Shown here: positions 12,401-24,400 of the stretch, piece by piece
Layout of the letters: each line of letters starts with the position of its first letter
How positions within the stretch are numbered: position 1 is the stretch's first letter
DNA from: Diabrotica undecimpunctata
Lineage: Eukaryota > Arthropoda > Insecta > Coleoptera > Chrysomelidae
NCBI RefSeq assembly: GCF_040954645.1
Contig: NC_092806.1
Span: forward strand, 130,719,151-130,783,150
Reading direction: 5' to 3'
Length of the DNA: 64,000 bases
Made by a program: the position numbers and the translations under genes
Notes under the pieces: generated by a model
The model's input: the letters and a program-made list of their open reading frames with translations, nothing else
Told to the model about the DNA's origin: nothing
Databases searched by the model: none

Positions 12401-15400
12401 TCTAGAAGGAAAACCAGCTGGCAAAGCGACCACCAAAGAAATGAAGAGACAGCTGGCAGTCTATCTCCCACGTAATACTTCAGCAATGGAATTAACAGAT
12501 CTTCAGATCTACAGCAAGTACAACAAGAAGAAAAAGGAAAATATTCAGATTTGTGAGAATGGATAATATTTTTAAGTCAAATAGCTATATCGTTTTCTTA
12601 CAAAAGTAATTAGGATTTTTCATTAAAATATACATTGTAGAATAGCAAAAAGTTTTTTTAAAAGCTATTAGATGACACCTCACACGTCACGATCGGACCA
12701 ATATCAACGGAGATACGCGAATCCACACACGACAAAGAACAAGAACGATCCTGTGGCGACACGTTCACAACGACTGTGACGTCGTCGATGCCGATCCTAA
12801 GTAAAGTTCTGAACCGTACGCCTCGGCTGGAAATGCAGATCCAATGCTTACCGACATTGGCGCGATTCCTGTCTGGCTCAAGTGGTTCAACCTCTGCAAT
12901 AGACCAGCTCTCTATACGAGTCAGCGCTGGCAAACAGCGCTGGACTGGCGCAAAAAAGTGTTTACGGGATGCCACTACTATGCTATGTCATGCCAGTGCT
13001 ACTGGCGCCAATTACTTCTTCTTCATGTACCAAGTCCTTTCAGAACGTTGGTTACCATCATAGGTATCTTAATTTTATTCAAAAAAAAAACTTTTAAAAT
13101 TCTTCTATAGCACCACATTTCGAAAGCCTCAAGGCGATTTAGATCGATTTTATTCACAGTCCATACTCGACACCATAAAGTAAGACCGAGAACACGTAGC
13201 AGCGAAGTAGGCGGATCCTCAATTCCAATTTTAGGTCTCTGTTACATAACACCTTGGACATCCTTCTAAAAGCCGCTCTAGCCTGCTTTATCCTAGATCT
13301 AATTTCGCCGTGACTTTCTGCGTTACAATTTAGTTGCTGTCCAAGGTAAACGATTTTATCAACTTGCTCAAGTTTGGTATTATTTACATATATAGACGGT
13401 TTTATATGCTGTTGTTTACTTATTACGAGTATTTTGGTTTTCCGTATGTTCAGATTCAGACCTGCCTCCCTACAACTCTCAACGACACTATCAAGTAGTG
13501 TTTGCAAATCTTCTTGACTAGAAGCTAGGAGTACTGTATCGTCCGCATATCGCAAATTATTGATGACTTCACCGTTCACAAGTATTCTTTCTTGTTTTTC
13601 AGAAAGTTTTTTCTGAAAATTCTTTCGGAGTAAACGTTGAAAAGCAGGGGTGACAAGAGGCATCCCTGCCGTATTCCTCTTTTAATATTAAGAGCCTGTG
13701 ATTCCACGCCATCTACTAAAACTGATGTTGTTTGATTCCAATATAAATTTGCAATTATTCGAACATCTCTGTCGTCCAAGCCAATGTCTTTTAGAGCTTT
13801 GATCAATACAGAGTGCTTAACACGATCAAATGCCTTTTGGAAGTCAATAAAACAACAGTATATGTCTACAGATATATCTCGACATCTTTGAGCAAGTACG
13901 TTCATTCCAAACAGTGCCTCTCTCGTTCCAAACCCGTTACGGAAACCAAACTGTGTGCCATACAGGTATTCTTCGCATTTATTGTAGATACGACCATGTA
14001 TTATCTTCAGAAAAATTTTCAATAAGTTATTGGATACGTGTAAACCTGCCTTTATTATGTTTGAATTGTTTGCAAAATATGGGCCAGATCGGTTGAATCG
14101 TTTTTGCACAATTTAATTTGTTTCCAAGATTTTTTGAAAAATGAACTAATTTTTTAAGTCGGTCCAGATAATTTGACTGAATGTATCTAAGTACTCCGGG
14201 GCTTATTTTTTTGTTAACACGTTTATTAATAACTTATGAAAAAAAGTTACATTAAACTTGGAGATATTTCTCCACCAAAAGAAGAGGTCAAGTGACAATA
14301 ACCCGTCTCAGATTAGGTCATACCAGTGCTACACATAAGTTTTTAATTACAAAAGAATCTGAACCGAAATGTGAGCAGTGTAACTGTGTGATTTATTCAA
14401 ATTTAATAAATAAGAGTTTTAATAATTATAATAGTAAATAAATAAAAAATAACAATAAAAAGAGACTTAAGAAAAGGTTTGTACATCCCGTAGTTATTAG
14501 CTGCTTTGTTTTGGGTAATTTCGTAATGAAAATACGATAAATGTTATTATTTTAACGTTGTACCCCAGTTTAAAAGAAGAAATAGCAAATTTAGTCCAGT
14601 AGAACCCGTGATATGTCATTTTTTCCGCGCGCTCTATCTTGAAACTCTGTTGGATTTTTTAAAGTTGTTGAATTAGACCAGCCCCACTCATTTTACTCTA
14701 GTCAGAACGAAAAGAACTCTTTAATTTAAGCACTCGTGTTTAAACAACTTTCAATAATTTTGTTTGCTAAAAGTTTTGTTAAAAATTTTTCTCATAAAAT
14801 AATCGTTAATATCAGCCCTTAATTTACACAGTGATTTAAAAAAAAGGGGGCTATCTTGACCAAAGCTAAGACCACCAAAGTGATCTCTACATAGCTGGCA
14901 AAAGAACCTGAACCTACAACCTAAATACAAGTAATGAACCTAACGTAAGAAGAAAAAAAAGGAAGATTATTGCCCATGTTTTTTTTTTGTTCAATCTTAA
15001 AATAAAAACTTTCAAGTAAACCTGTGGGTAGCTACAAAAACCATAACATAATTTCATAGCCTAAAAAAGCTCAAATCAATACGTTAAATATACTCCAAAA
15101 GCAAATATCAATTTCATTCATAAATAATTTATAACGTTCATAATTGGGCCATGCCCATGACTTTGTTGACCCCATAGAAATAAAACTAATGTTGGTTCAT
15201 ATTTTGCCTAAATGTAATTTAAAGCGAAATTAGGTAGTTTTTAAATAATATAAAAATGTTTGTTGCACTTTAATTAAAAAAAAAACAATTTTGCACAGAA
15301 AATTACAACTTTTTTTATTTAAAAACCCGCTTTAACCTAATAAGGTTATTAGCAGAGCGATAACAACTAACTTCACAGTTGTATAAAACATTATTTGAAT

Positions 15401-18400
15401 TTGACAGCAAACTATTTACTACAAAGATTAAAATGAAATGAGTTCATGATACACAAAGGATCTCATGATAAAACGTAGCAAATTCTTTTACTTTAAATTA
15501 TTACTGTACCAAAACCTTCAAAGTATATGATAAATAAGTTTGCAGTACTTGCTTTTCAACTGAAGCAAAACCATTTTCTGCACTGTAAGCAATTACTTCA
15601 AAATATATGAATAAAGATGAAGGTACTTATCTACAGTGCAGACTTCGCCTAAGGGGAATTAACTCTCTCTCTTCAGTCCTAACCCCCGGAGGGAGTGTAG
15701 TGGTCATATCGTGTATTGTCCGTCTCCAAAGATCTCTGTCTCTGGTTATTTCTTTTAACTCATACATAGGTCTTTTGCATATGCTTGTAATTTGATCGGT
15801 CCATCTTGTTGGAGATCGACCTCATGATTTTCGGCCTTCTACTTTTACTTGGATAATAAATCTTTCCATGTTTTCTGTCTCTGGTCTTATAACATGTCCA
15901 AAGTATTTTAATTGTTGGAGATGGACTTTGCTGGACAGCCGTTTGCTGACCTTTAGCTCATCTTCTTCTTCTTTGTGTGCCGTGCTTGTATTCAAGCGTT
16001 GGCTATCGTCATATTGACAAGCTGATGAAATGATTCTGGGTCGGCAGCTAGATGAAACAGTTCCTCGACCGTTCGACCTGTCCATTGTCTAATGTTACGC
16101 AGCCAGGACAGTTGTAAGCGATATTTAGGTCCTCTCATTATATGACCGAAGTATTGGACCTTTCTTATTTTGATAATGTTGATCAATGCTCGCTCTTTGT
16201 GCACGGTCTCTAGCATGCGTTCGTTAGATATGTATGCTGTTCACGGGATTCTGAGCATGCGACGGTAACACCATAACTCAAACGCTTCTAATTTGTTAAG
16301 ATTTTTTATTTTTGTTGTCCAGGTTTGTAACGCTTGCCGTGCTACAATAATATTACACAAGGCCTGAATCGCTCGTTGTCGAAGAGAATAGGGCGGGGTT
16401 ATAGAAACTATATCGTATTTTAAATTCAAGCACAATTAGATAATATGAAATTATTATTTATTATTGGACGCCACCCCTGGTTTATCCTCGAAGGGGAAGA
16501 GCAAAAAAAAATTAAGATTTATTGAAAGTTTACAAGAAAACTATTCTTTATTATTTCTTAGTAATGAACAAAAAGAAAACATTAAAAGTTACGTTATCCC
16601 AAAGGGATTCCAAAATATTATTTTATGTTAACATTATCATAAACAAAAAATCTTTGTATCGTATTAAATTAAGAATTGGTTATAAAGAAAATGAATGTAT
16701 ATATATATTAACCCCAAATTTCGAAATTTGTTTACATTGAAAATAATAGTTATTTATCAACTAGGAACAATGAAGAAAATAAACCTTTAAATTAAATTAG
16801 AACACTTCACTATATTTTCATTTTTTTTTGAGTTCATAATCATTTCTGTTGTCTTGAAAGTAGGTATAATAAAAATTGGTACAACCTTAATCTGCTCTGT
16901 TTCTCTTCTTATTCAATCAGTCACCAAATTGATTCAGCTACGTACTATATCAAATCACCACCATCCTAGATAAGAGGGGTTAGGGATTCCATAAAAAGAT
17001 ACTGCTACTGGGCCATGATCTGGAATAACTCCATAGCAATACTATCTTGCGACGAGTATTAGAAATATAATATCAGCATTATAGCCTCTCCAATAAGGGT
17101 CTAAAAAAATAAATATCTATCTGAAATATGGACAAGAAAAGGATTTATTTGCTCACCTCTGAATTGAGATCCACTTTGGAAACACGTCTTAACGGTTGGA
17201 CGGTCTTAACAGAAAAGAGCGAAGCGCTGTCATGGCGCCTGAATCTGGAAATTGGGCGTGAGTGACAAGTTGAAAAATATGCTCATCTACCGGAGATATT
17301 TGGGAATTACAGAAGAATCCTTGAGTCGGCTACAGGTAGGTACTTGACAGATAGATGGGGCTATTAGTTTTATTAAAAAAAAATATAATCGAAATATATA
17401 ATGAGTTTCTTTTAAATCTTTTGAAACGGTTACACAGCCCTCCCCACGATTTCAACTGGGTACCAGCGTGGAATCGGACTAGGCATGGTGGCACACCATA
17501 CTAACCTTTTCAAAAGTAGGAATAGATATACGGAGAGGTAAGACAAACAGAATGGACAAATATAGCTACAATCTGGATTCACAGAATCCTTCTTTCACAA
17601 CTCACGTGGGAACAACTCAAAGATTTCAGAACAAAGCGAAACAGAACGCATAGAAATGACTCAACTATAAAAATGTAAACAAAAAAAAAATTGCATTCTC
17701 ACTCTCAAAATGCATAGGGTATTTCACCTATAACCAATATCATGAACAAAGCGGAATAAAACAAAACATATCTACAAATCATTATTTGAGACCAAATGCT
17801 CGCATTCAATCGAAACAATATAATTAAGATATTATTATTTGAAATTTCATAAGTAATATAAAGCAAAACATACTAGTGTTGTCACCAAGATACAAAACAG
17901 ATAATTTACTGCGTAGTCGTTATGAGACCTAACACAATAAAACACAAAAAAATAATGTTATCGTTTGATCGGAAGCGTAGAGTCTTTCATTTATGACTTA
18001 ATCCACGAATAACATAAGAATAATAATACAATCGTATCATTAACGCCATAAGATACAAAATACAAATGTGTCATCGTTTGTTCGGAAGCATAGAGTCTTT
18101 CATCTATGACTTAATCCACGAATAACATAAGGTAATAACGCAGCGCGTCATTATAGACACATTTAGAAATACACAAATAAAAGGAAAGAGTTACTAATAG
18201 TTCAAAATTGGGTACATTAAAGTTCTACAAAGACAAGCCTTAATAAGTTTACTGGGAAAGGTAGACATCAGAATTTCTGTAAGACACATCTATATTTAGA
18301 AACAAAAAAAGCTGATGTTTAGTTATTAGTATGACAACTAGAATTTGTGATAACTAACGTGTATCATCCGCCTATAATAGGGACAACATTGGTAGGTCAA

Positions 18401-21400
18401 CTTCGGGTAGGGTCAACTTCGGGTAGGGTCTAAATAATTCTAGATTACATAACTAAACAGGTATTGGAGAACTAAAAAAAGTTTCCTGACGCGGGAGGCT
18501 GTTATTCTAGATTTATTACTGAAATACAATTATGAATGGCTTATCATTCCGACGAGTCAACTAGCGGGAATCCGCTTACTTCATCCCTAGCCTTCCTCAG
18601 TGTCTGGCCATTCAGAATATAGGATGTTCGACAGCAATAATCTTTTCAAACATTATTTTGGGGGGTTTCGAATAGAGAGTCGAAATTCGAAGATCTCCAC
18701 ACTAAGAGTAAAACTTAGGCAAATGAACAGATACTATAATGAACTATCATTGGTAACTAGACAGAGGAATCTTGATATCTTTGGTATAGATATCAAAAAA
18801 AATTACTTGGATTTATAAATCCGTAAAATAAGATAAATTGAATTCTGTATCCACTTGAAGACAACTAAAGGTATGTACAATTTATTGTAATATAAACTAA
18901 CATAAGCATAAAAATATCACACTCTACCAAGGCATTCTAAAAATAAAATGAGATTAAATTTTGCAAACACCCTTAAAATCAATATAGGTTCTTGGTCGGG
19001 GTAGCATAAACTTAAGATCTCGATCAATACAAACTAGAGAGAGAATAATACCGAAGTAGAATAAGATAAGATAAAAATAAAATTTATGTCGAAAAGAAAT
19101 ACGACATATATACATATATATATAGACATATTGAACACAATAAATGATCAATATTATAATAATAAAAAGTAAAACAGTTCAACGAACTGGGGTGCGAGCC
19201 AAACTGAGTTGCTCTGGAGATCGACGTGCGGAGTCTCCTACACTACTTCCAGAGGCTCGTCTCTTTGCGACAACATCTGAGATACACAAAATTATTAATT
19301 GGAATAGGGATAGGTCCACTAATCCACTTGACTATAGCAGGATGCTCCCTGACTAATAGTCAACACCACCGACATAAAACAAGGGTTGTCGAGACAGCTC
19401 AAAAAAAAATTGAAACGTGTCAACTTCCTGAAGGGAAAGAAGCACTAGGGGACAGATTTGCCGAAGCAAAGTGGTATTCAATGTACTAAGTACTAGGGTA
19501 TCAGTGCTGTACTGACCCCACGCCAAAAAAATTTGGAAAGGAAACGAATCCTCTCCAGGATAAAGTTCGCGTTAGCGCAACTCTTCCTGTACACGGGCTA
19601 CGGAGGGATTGAATAGTCGCTGGAGAAGGTAGCAAAGATTAAGTACGCAAAGGCGTAAAGGGAATCAACCAAAAAATTAAAAATTAAGAATGGACTGAAC
19701 ATTTTAGAAGAAAGGTAGGATGGCCAATAGTTCCATAAGAATATCCTCTGGGATTGATCACAGCGGAAAATTTCCAAGCAAGGAAACTTCCAGAAGGACA
19801 AAAGAAGAAAATAAATCCAAACCGTTAATACACAATCTTGGAGAAGAAGAAAGAAAATGGGTTTATGGCATACAAACCATAATCGATACACAAACAGTTT
19901 AGTCTAAAACTGTTGTTTCCAAAAGAAACAAAAAAAAATCGTAAGAGTCTTCCACGAAACAAAAACTTACGATAAGACTTAAAAGGAACGGAAGAATCAT
20001 TACAATCTTCCAAATAAATAGAAAAATATTACAGTCCGTCGTCAATAATAAAAAATCATGATGTTGGATGTAACACACCACAACAATAAAAAAAGTTGAA
20101 CAGTAAAACATTTTTGACACCTAATTGAATCCAATATGGTCGTCATACAAATCACAAAGAAATGTTTACCATTCTTTAGCAGAACTTTAACAGAGTCAAA
20201 ATAATATAGAATTTTAATTCTCAGTGGGTCATTTAACGGTAGTACCAGAACTATCTCAATTGTTAAACAAACGTGGTCTTAACGTCGACATAAAGATAAA
20301 AGATAAATTCACAATAGGCGGCAGCGGGTTGTTTCACCTCTGTATATACAAAGAGTCACAATAGACAACAGCAAACTACTTCAACCTCACTTGTACCATA
20401 TCGTGAACACAAGATAATAAATGAAAGCTTTTGAGCCTTAACCAAAATCTCAAAGCAAAAAGATATATGTGGTCTAATAAACTATTAGAAGACCGCAAAA
20501 ATGTCAACGACAAAAAAAAAGAAAGCTGCTGCGTATACAACAGTCTGACATCACACAAATAACTCAAGATACAATAATACAGGTCACGTGCCTGTACGTC
20601 CTACAGGACATCTCGAGAAAAGAAAAAGGTAAAACCACAAATAACAATAAATTCCAGTACCAAAAACATACTTCTACTACATCTGACCACACAAAGACAT
20701 AAAATTAACATAACAGAAGGAGAATAACAATATTTCCGCTCTATATTCTCAACAAAGACGCCTTAGGCAGAGAGAAACGAAGTCATATCATTACTTCCTT
20801 ATACTTTTAAAACAAAAGAACCATGGACTGTAAAATATAGAAAGCATTTTCCTTTTCAGGAAATAAAATTTTCTTTTCAAAGTACGAAAAAGTTAAACTA
20901 TGAAAAAATAAATTTTTAAAATAAACGAAAGACAAATTAAAAAGAAAATTTAACAGATAACAGATATTATATCAAAAACACCCAAAAAAGTATTCTGCAA
21001 AAATCCAGATAACACATTTTAAAATTACGTAGGTCGGGACAGCCTGTATATAGGTATAATTCCCGGCTGTTTGCCGCAAATAAAAACCATGAATCAAGGT
21101 TAAGAAATAAAATTCACTTAATTGATTTTTCAAATAACGAACGCTAAAAGCCATTTCGTTTATTTAAAATAAACACATTGAGGAATATAATTATTATGGT
21201 TCTTATAAACAAAATAAAACTGAACTGCAAAGAAAATGAATTGAGGACTAGAATACAAAATGCTTGAACATATTAGCCGGAATAAATTCAAGGTTTCAAT
21301 CCATACCAAACACTTATAAAGAAATAAACAAAATTAATTTTTCACTTATGGAATGTTTACTTTAGGCAGACGGGGAATAAACAGACGATTATCTTACCAT

Positions 21401-24400
21401 TCAAAATACGACCATTAAAATGCACACGTAATAAACATTCCAAATACGTATTATGTATTTCACAAAATTAAAAATACGACGAGAATATTTCTACGCAATT
21501 TTACGAAGATTAAATTAAAGGAAAACGAAAATCGTACCAGTTAAACTGATTAAACAAAAATTGGGTAAAAGCAAATACACAAACAACTTGAGTCTAAAAT
21601 ACGAAATGTAAACAGAAATCATAAACATATTACGTTGTTTTTATAATGAAGATACACGCCCCACGTTGGGCGCCATTTTGTAACGCTTGCCGTGCTACAA
21701 TAATATTACACAAGGCCTGAATCGCTCGTTGTCGAAGAGAATAGGGCGGGGTTATAGAAACTATATCGTATTTTAAATTCAAGCACAATTAGATAATATG
21801 AAATTATTATTTATTATTGGACGCCACCCCTGGTTTATCCTCGAAGGGGAAGAGCAAAAAAAAATTAAGATTTATTGAAAGTTTACAAGAAAACTATTCT
21901 TTATTATTTCTTAGTAATGAACAAAAAGAAAACATTAAAAGTTACGTTATCCCAAAGGGATTCCAAAATATTATTTTATGTTAACATTATCATAAACAAA
22001 AAATCTTTGTATCGTATTAAATTAAGAATTGGTTATAAAGAAAATGAATGTATATATATATTAACCCCAAATTTCGAAATTTGTTTACATTGAAAATAAT
22101 AGTTATTTATCAACTAGGAACAATGAAGAAAATAAACCTTTAAATTAAATTAGAACACTTCACTATATTTTCATTTTTTTTTGAGTTCATAATCATTTCT
22201 GTTGTCTTGAAAGTAGGTATAATAAAAATTGGTACAACCTTAATCTGCTCTGTTTCTCTTCTTATTCAATCAGTCACCAAATTGATTCAGCTACGTACTA
22301 TATCAAATCACCACCATCCTAGATAAGAGGGGTTAGGGATTCCATAAAAAGATACTGCTACTGGGCCATGATCTGGAATAACTCCATAGCAATACTATCT
22401 TGCGACGAGTATTAGAAATATAATATCAGCATTATAGCCTCTCCAATAAGGGTCTAAAAAAATAAATATCTATCTGAAATATGGACAAGAAAAGGATTTA
22501 TTTGCTCACCTCTGAATTGAGATCCACTTTGGAAACACGTCTTAACGGTTGGACGGTCTTAACAGAAAAGAGCGAAGCGCTGTCATGGCGCCTGAATCTG
22601 GAAATTGGGCGTGAGTGACAAGTTGAAAAATATGCTCATCTACCGGAGATATTTGGGAATTACAGAAGAATCCTTGAGTCGGCTACAGGTAGGTACTTGA
22701 CAGATAGATGGGGCTATTAGTTTTATTAAAAAAAAATATAATCGAAATATATAATGAGTTTCTTTTAAATCTTTTGAAACGGTTACACAGCCCTCCCCAC
22801 GATTTCAACTGGGTACCAGCGTGGAATCGGACTAGGCATGGTGGCACACCATACTAACCTTTTCAAAAGTAGGAATAGATATACGGAGAGGTAAGACAAA
22901 CAGAATGGACAAATATAGCTACAATCTGGATTCACAGAATCCTTCTTTCACAACTCACGTGGGAACAACTCAAAGATTTCAGAACAAAGCGAAACAGAAC
23001 GCATAGAAATGACTCAACTATAAAAATGTAAACAAAAAAAAAATTGCATTCTCACTCTCAAAATGCATAGGGTATTTCACCTATAACCAATATCATGAAC
23101 AAAGCGGAATAAAACAAAACATATCTACAAATCATTATTTGAGACCAAATGCTCGCATTCAATCGAAACAATATAATTAAGATATTATTATTTGAAATTT
23201 CATAAGTAATATAAAGCAAAACATACTAGTGTTGTCACCAAGATACAAAACAGATAATTTACTGCGTAGTCGTTATGAGACCTAACACAATAAAACACAA
23301 AAAAATAATGTTATCGTTTGATCGGAAGCGTAGAGTCTTTCATTTATGACTTAATCCACGAATAACATAAGAATAATAATACAATCGTATCATTAACGCC
23401 ATAAGATACAAAATACAAATGTGTCATCGTTTGTTCGGAAGCATAGAGTCTTTCATCTATGACTTAATCCACGAATAACATAAGGTAATAACGCAGCGCG
23501 TCATTATAGACACATTTAGAAATACACAAATAAAAGGAAAGAGTTACTAATAGTTCAAAATTGGGTACATTAAAGTTCTACAAAGACAAGCCTTAATAAG
23601 TTTACTGGGAAAGGTAGACATCAGAATTTCTGTAAGACACATCTATATTTAGAAACAAAAAAAGCTGATGTTTAGTTATTAGTATGACAACTAGAATTTG
23701 TGATAACTAACGTGTATCATCCGCCTATAATAGGGACAACATTGGTAGGTCAACTTCGGGTAGGGTCAACTTCGGGTAGGGTCTAAATAATTCTAGATTA
23801 CATAACTAAACAGGTATTGGAGAACTAAAAAAAGTTTCCTGACGCGGGAGGCTGTTATTCTAGATTTATTACTGAAATACAATTATGAATGGCTACGTAC
23901 TATATCAAATCACCACCATCCTAGATAAGAGGGGTTAGGGATTCCATAAAAAGATACTGCTACTGGGCCATGATCTGGAATAACTCCATAGCAATACTAT
24001 CTTGCGACGAGTATTAGAAATATAATATCAGCATTATAGCCTCTCCAATAAGGGTCTAAAAAAATAAATATCTATCTGAAATATGGACAAGAAAAGGATT
24101 TATTTGCTCACCTCTGAATTGAGACCCACTTTGGAAACACGTCTTAACGGTTGGACGGTCTTAACAGAAAAGAGCGAAGCGCTGTCATGGCGCCTGAATC
24201 TGGAAATTGGGCGTGAGTGACAAGTTGAAAAATATGCTCATCTACCGGAGATATTTGGGAATTACAGAAGAATCCTTGAGTCGGCTACAGGTAGGTACTT
24301 GACAGATAGATGGGGCTATTAGTTTTATTAAAAAAAAATATAATCGAAATATATAATGAGTTTCTTTTAAATCTTTTGAAACGGTTACAGGTTTCACATC

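Larger units (their letters stand above)
16326..24389 (-). mobile_element. Non-coding LTR retrotransposon, rearranged tandem dimer
   Basis: Termini are TGTAAC and GTTACA, flanked by the 4-bp duplication GGTT (16322-16325 and 24390-24393). In minus-strand order the parts are: partial LTR (24389-23892), 3' internal tail (23891-22788), full LTR (22787-21679), tRNA-Lys primer site (21675-21658), internal region (down to 17435) with a polypurine tract next to the last LTR, and full LTR (17434-16326). The two full LTRs look identical over long stretches. No gag or pol is visible: the longest internal open frame is under 100 codons with no motif. I therefore call it a LARD-type non-autonomous element. 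Confidence 0.87.

Noticed and set aside
12658..12975. 105-codon minus-strand frame and overlapping plus-strand frames
   Set aside because: No motif is present, and the segment looks like part of a decayed DNA element with CAGCGCTG-type repeats.
16522..16740. 72-codon Lys-rich frame repeated at 21875-22093
   Set aside because: It lies inside the LTR, is duplicated only because the LTR is duplicated, and has no recognisable family.
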